64,000 nt of DNA from Cohnella xylanilytica (GTDB lineage Bacteria > Bacillota > Bacilli > Paenibacillales > Paenibacillaceae). Positions 60,895 to 64,000 of the stretch are shown here, piece after piece (the stretch's first letter is position 1; every line of letters begins with the position of its first letter). The notes under the pieces are model-generated. The model was given only the letters and a program-made list of their open reading frames with translations, ran no database searches and had not been told where the DNA came from. The stretch lies in NCBI RefSeq assembly GCF_014212175.1, contig NZ_JACJVR010000070.1, positions 25,719-89,718 of the forward strand. Direction: 5' to 3'. Position numbers and translations under genes: made by a program.

Positions 60895-60975
60895 TGCCCA
60901 GGCGTACGGCATGACGATTATGCGCTCCCTCGCGGTTCTCCGCGTTACGCCAGTCGCGCATATCGGTGTGATGTA
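60895..60975 (-). ncRNA. ZTP (pfl) riboswitch aptamer upstream of the DJ-1/PfpI gene
   Basis: Minus-strand reading: TATGCG, CGACTGGCG, a hairpin CGCGG-AGAA-CCGCG, GAGGGAG, CGCATA closing P1, a linker, and CGCCTGGGCA (+ strand 60895-60904). All conserved parts of the pfl motif are present and the sequence closely parallels the folD element at 8311. Confidence 0.92.
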
Positions 60976-61086
60976 CGGATATCGTATTCTGAAAATTCGA
61001 TCAAGTCAAGCGCCATAAAATTCGCGCTCTCCAACCGCCATCTGCGAGTCGCCGACATCTGACCGCACCTGTCTACCGACTGCTGC

Positions 61087-61539
61087 CTACAGGTCCTGTG
61101 ACAGCCGGATCATGTCCCTGCAAGGAATCCCGTCCTCGTAGATTTCCTCTTCGTAGTGCCTCGTGAAAAAGTCGATATCAACGCCGACGATCCGGAAGCC
61201 GCACTTCTGGTACAGCGCCAGCTGACCGATGCTGGAATTCCCCGTCCCCACCTCGAGGGTCCGGTAGCCTCTCGCCTTCGCCGTCTGAACGGCATGCCGG
61301 ACGAGGCTCTTCCCGATTCCGCGCCCGTGCAGCTCTTCCGCGACCGCGACGTTCACCAATTCGACGGTATCCGGTCTCGTCGGCAGGAGCACGTAGACGC
61401 CGACCGTCCGATGATCCTCCACCGCTACGTAAGTCTCTCCCCGGCTGAGATACTCCTCGACCAGCTTGCGGGAAGGATCGGCGAGCAGCAGCAGCTCCAT
61501 CGGAGGTGCCTCTCCGGAATGAAGGTTGCGAATCTCCAT
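61087..61539 (-). CDS. GNAT family N-acetyltransferase, YvbK-like
   Basis: Protein of 150 residues. Seen: TYVAVEDHRTVGVYVLLPTR, VNVAVAEELHGRGIGKSLVR with the acetyl-CoA loop, LEVGTGNSSIGQLALYQKCG, typical of the YvbK group, and the C-terminal YEDGIPCRDMIRLSQDL. The substrate is unknown. Not part of an evident operon; upstream of the ATG is an AT-rich promoter region. Confidence 0.9.
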   Translation of the reverse strand: MEIRNLHSGEAPPMELLLLADPSRKLVEEYLSRGETYVAVEDHRTVGVYVLLPTRPDTVELVNVAVAEELHGRGIGKSLVRHAVQTAKARGYRTLEVGTGNSSIGQLALYQKCGFRIVGVDIDFFTRHYEEEIYEDGIPCRDMIRLSQDL

Positions 61540-61598
61540 GTTGTTCTCCTTATGTAAGAATTTATCCCTATTATACAGACACGGGGGAAAAGGAACAA

Positions 61599-61634
61599 AA
61601 CCGGGAAGCCCCTTAGCAATGAGACTTCCCAGTT
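61599..61634 (-). terminator. Terminator of the small membrane protein gene
   Basis: AACTGGGAAG / CTTCCCGGTT on the minus strand with tail TTTGTTCC; the sequence is nearly the same as the hairpin at 50658. Confidence 0.75.
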
Positions 61635-61664
61635 AGCGCGGCGCGTTAAGCGAGCCCGTCCAAA

Positions 61665-61955
61665 TTAAGCCCGCCATTTGGCCCGAATATCCATCAAATA
61701 CTTGATGACGACGGCGACCGCGCCGACGTAATAGGCCAGCGGCACGATCCAGCCGGTCTCGTCCATGGCGGAGATGCCGGACAGGATCATCAGCGGAAGC
61801 ACGTAGCTGACGATGTCCCGAAGGCTGCTTAGTACGGATTCGGGCGACGGCTTGCCGCTGGAGAGCGATTTGTAAAGCCCGACCAGCAGGTTGACGGCCA
61901 TCGAGCCGAGCACGATCCATAGGGCGAGTTCCATTCCGCCCGTTATATCGACCAC
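61665..61955 (-). CDS. Small membrane protein, holin-like
   Basis: Protein of 96 residues with three hydrophobic segments (ALWIVLGSMAVNLLVGLYKS, IVSYVLPLMILSGISAM, VPLAYYVGAVAVVIKYLMD). The pattern is that of small Bacillales holin-like proteins, with a basic C-terminus (IRAKWRA). GTG 61955 has AAGGAGGTGATG, a near-perfect site, nine bases upstream; this site lies in a short palindrome CCTCC-TTCAA-GGAGG that may mask it. No endolysin or phage gene is near, so a lysis function is doubtful. Confidence 0.7.
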   Translation of the reverse strand: MVDITGGMELALWIVLGSMAVNLLVGLYKSLSSGKPSPESVLSSLRDIVSYVLPLMILSGISAMDETGWIVPLAYYVGAVAVVIKYLMDIRAKWRA

Positions 61956-62062
61956 TCTTCATCACCTCCTTGAAGGAGGATGCGATCGATACAGCATATG
62001 GCGGCGGGGACAAGACGGTCCCTGCGGTAGCGAAATCGGGCGAACGGCGTGAAAGGCGGAAG

Positions 62063-63187
62063 CTACTTGCCGGCCGGAACCGGAATGCGAAGGACGAACG
62101 GCTCCAGAGGCTTCTCGGTGTAGCCGGCCGGATCTCCCTTGATCCACGTTCTAAGGATCGGAGTCACCGTCGCCTCCGTCGCTCCCTTCGGGAGTTGTTC
62201 GGTCACAAGCGTGTCGGTCCGATAGCGGAAGCCTTCTACGACCTTGCCTTGCTTCTTCAGCCTCCCGGAGCCCCCGGTATTCAACGGAACGTAGGTCAAT
62301 CGCGTGCCGCCCGCTTCGATCTCATAGTGAATGCTGGACCTCGGACCTTCTTCGAGCATCGGGTTCGGCAGCCACGAGCTCGGGTACTCCCAAAGGAAGG
62401 TCCATAGCGTCGAGCGGGATGCCGTCCGGACCCGTTCTGCTTCGAAATGGACGTCCTCGTCGTCGGCCTTCGGGAGGCCGGTCAGCTCGCGGACCGGTTC
62501 GCCTTGCTTGGCGACCGGGAGCTGGAAGCTCCAATCTCCCGGGAGCAACTTCTGATCGCCGGGATCGTCGAAGACCGCCAGAGCCGGAACCCTGATTTTC
62601 AGCAGCAGCTCGTCCGGCGCCTTCCCGGAAAAGTAATAATTGACGATGCCCGTCTTCGCGTCTCCCTGCGTCTCCCCGCTGTCCGTCATGACGATGCCCG
62701 GGTATTCCTTCTTGATCGAGGGGTCCAGCTCGAAGACCGGCCGAACCCACAGCTCCTTCGGGAAGCCCTCCGGGCGCATGACGGAATAGCTGAACGACAG
62801 GCGCTGGCCGTCGAACATCGCTTCGTGAACCCGGAGCGTGTAGGACTTGTCGCTTTTCTCGAGGAGAACGCCCATCTCCCCTGCTTGACCTTCCTGCATA
62901 AGAGCCGGATTCCCGCTCGCCGCGAAGATCGATTGCAGCTTCAGCTTCACCGTCTCGGCGAACGAGTCGCTGCCGGCGAACAGCGAAGCCCCTCCGGCCA
63001 CGAGGACCGCGGCCGCAGCCGTCGCGACGATCGCCCAAGGGCGGCGAGAACGGCGCTTCTCCGATCGCCCCCGATGCGGCAGGCCGGCGAGCAAGCTCTC
63101 GATCCCCTCGTGAACATCGGCGGGGACGACAGAACTTCTCCGCAGCTTGTCCGCCAGCTCCTTTTCCCATTCCGTTCGGTGCATCAT
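62063..63187 (-). CDS. Putative anti-sigma factor with DUF4179-type outer domain
   Basis: Protein of 374 residues: cytoplasmic N-terminus (EWEKELADKLRRSSVVPADV), one membrane segment (AIVATAAAAVLVAGGASLFA at about 53-72), and a large outer domain (MQEGQAGEMGVLLEKSDKSY, LRVHEAMFDGQRLSFSYSV) of the DUF4179/DUF5643 kind seen in Bacillales anti-sigma factors. ATG 63187 overlaps the sigma stop (ATGA). Probably holds the adjacent ECF sigma at the membrane until a wall stress signal. Confidence 0.85.
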   Translation of the reverse strand: MMHRTEWEKELADKLRRSSVVPADVHEGIESLLAGLPHRGRSEKRRSRRPWAIVATAAAAVLVAGGASLFAGSDSFAETVKLKLQSIFAASGNPALMQEGQAGEMGVLLEKSDKSYTLRVHEAMFDGQRLSFSYSVMRPEGFPKELWVRPVFELDPSIKKEYPGIVMTDSGETQGDAKTGIVNYYFSGKAPDELLLKIRVPALAVFDDPGDQKLLPGDWSFQLPVAKQGEPVRELTGLPKADDEDVHFEAERVRTASRSTLWTFLWEYPSSWLPNPMLEEGPRSSIHYEIEAGGTRLTYVPLNTGGSGRLKKQGKVVEGFRYRTDTLVTEQLPKGATEATVTPILRTWIKGDPAGYTEKPLEPFVLRIPVPAGK

Positions 63188-63711
63188 GGCAGTTCCTCCT
63201 TCATGGCGGGTTCCCGCATCAACGCTTCCAATTTGATCCGAGCCCGGTGAAGCCTCGACTTCACGCCGCTCTCGCTCAAGTCCACGATTCCCGCGATCTC
63301 CTGGATCGACAGGTCCTCCAAGTAATACAGCACGACGATCTCCTTCTGGTCCATGCCCAGCCCGTCGAGCAGGTCGAGAAGCTCCAGATCGGACTCCAGC
63401 GCATGCGAGCCGGCGCGCTTGTCCTGAAGATGCTCCACCGGGATCACCTTCCGGTTGTGGCGGATGACCCGCCTGCACTCGTTGATCAGGATACGAACGA
63501 GCCACGTCCGGAAGTAGGCGGGCTCCCTCAGCCTGGCGATCTCCTTGTAAGCTTGCAAGATCGTCTCTTGAATCGCGTCCAGAACGTCCGGCCGGGACCG
63601 CAGAATTCCGTTCGCGATCGAGTACAACATCGTCTCGTTCTTGCGAATAAGCGAGATAAACGCATCGCGCGACCCGGCCTTCGCTGCCGCCGCCAGTTCC
63701 AAATCTTGCAT
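63184..63711 (-). CDS. ECF RNA polymerase sigma factor, SigV-like
   Basis: Protein of 175 residues. Region 2: AKAGSRDAFISLIRKNETML, DVLDAIQETILQAYKEI, YFRTWLVRILINECRR. Region 4: LGMDQKEIVVLYYLEDLS, EIAGIVDLSESGVKSRLHRA. ATG 63711 has GGAAGGAG ten bases upstream; a TTG at 63720 overlaps that site. It is followed by its anti-sigma gene in a four-base overlap. Likely responds to envelope stress, autoregulated from a promoter in 63721-63800. Confidence 0.94.
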   Translation of the reverse strand: MQDLELAAAAKAGSRDAFISLIRKNETMLYSIANGILRSRPDVLDAIQETILQAYKEIARLREPAYFRTWLVRILINECRRVIRHNRKVIPVEHLQDKRAGSHALESDLELLDLLDGLGMDQKEIVVLYYLEDLSIQEIAGIVDLSESGVKSRLHRARIKLEALMREPAMKEELP

Positions 63712-63809
63712 GAGGCGCAAGCTCCTTCCTTTCTCTCTTCTATCTATTAGAGCCGCGAGCGGGACGGCAGGTTTCTCATCGGGCGAAAAAAATAGATTTT
63801 TGGCGGCGG

Positions 63810-63993
63810 CTAACGAATCGAGGAGACGCTATTTCGCCAAAAACAATGGATTTTCGATTCTAACGAATCGGTATAGACGCTATTTCGTGCTGGAAGCCCG
63901 TTTTTCCCCCGAGTGGCCCCAAATAAGATCGCTGGAGTTCGTTAGAGTTTCAAAAGGGGCTATTGACGCTAAATAGCGTCTCCTGGGTTCGTC
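63810..63993. repeat. FFRR dispersed repeat element, copy 2
   Basis: Forward motifs CTAACGAATCG...GACGCTATTTCG at 63810 and 63860, reverse motifs at about 63920-63945 and 63968-63993. Length and spacing match copy 1 at 23730. The window end 63721-64000 has no gene. Confidence 0.78.
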
Positions 63994-64000
63994 CCTCGTA

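Noticed and set aside
61665..61955. Prophage indicated by the holin-like gene
   Set aside because: No other phage gene, endolysin or attachment site is visible; such small membrane proteins also occur outside phages.

Overview
The window looks like chromosomal DNA of a high-GC member of the Paenibacillaceae (a Cohnella or high-GC Paenibacillus type). The reasons are Firmicute-style GGAGG ribosome binding sites, frequent GTG and TTG starts, YumC-type ferredoxin reductase, YteA-type zinc-finger protein, PadR, HxlR, Rrf2 and YafY/WYL regulators, Fur boxes of the Bacillus type, and many ABC solute-binding proteins. This assignment is an inference from gene content. I see no rRNA, tRNA, phage, transposase or CRISPR locus.

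Layout. 1-3.0 kb: the end of a sugar ABC operon (binding protein, two permeases) with a strictly 8-nt periodic repeat between its genes. 3.0-5.25 kb: an AT-rich insert with a secreted C39-type cysteine peptidase and a lipoprotein. 5.3-8.4 kb: a GH20-like hydrolase, then folD behind a ZTP riboswitch. 8.4-11.0 kb: an Rrf2 regulator with a clear promoter/operator, an MFS exporter and a small protein. 11.1-20.2 kb: a 52-bp repeat array, a PRISE-like SDR, hydrolases, AraC, HxlR and WYL regulators, a kinase-like protein, a FabG-like SDR, and a polyamine-type acetyltransferase preceded by a leader peptide with alternative stems. 20.2-25.4 kb: Fur-controlled ferredoxin reductase, large catalase, two repeat families, another SDR. 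25.5-29.4 kb: a chemoreceptor with a C-terminal frameshift, a Fur-controlled siderophore-binding protein and its AraC regulator. 29.6-32.6 kb: an ECF sigma factor fused to a BtrH-like domain, translationally coupled to a solute-binding protein without a signal peptide. 32.6-42 kb: mostly single metabolic genes (phosphotransferase, HxlR with quinone reductase, TerB-like, copper amine oxidase, FMN reductase, LtrA). 42-45 kb: a sigma / anti-sigma / binding-lipoprotein operon. 45-50.6 kb: aldo-keto reductase, a PadR-CPBP-transglutaminase operon, aminoglycoside adenylyltransferase, a VOC protein, a stand-alone ECF factor. 50.7-57.2 kb: SelO, an amidoligase-like enzyme, TerC behind a manganese riboswitch, a small membrane pair, a YteA-like protein and two damaged small genes. 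57.2-64 kb: a membrane GDPD, ArsR-AHSA1, a DJ-1/PfpI protein behind a second ZTP riboswitch, GNAT, a holin-like protein, a sigma / DUF4179 anti-sigma pair and a second copy of a 184-bp FFRR repeat.

Common themes. Four ECF sigma factors lie in 64 kb, two of them in operons with solute-binding-protein-like partners. Three RNA leaders are recognisable with good confidence (two ZTP, one yybP-ykoY) and one attenuator-like leader is proposed. Two dispersed repeat families each occur twice. Several operon junctions use the overlap TTGA, in which a TTG start overlaps a TGA stop. The best candidates for undescribed biology are the sigma-BtrH / leaderless binding protein pair, the acetyltransferase leader, the ZTP switch on a PfpI gene, and the two repeat families.
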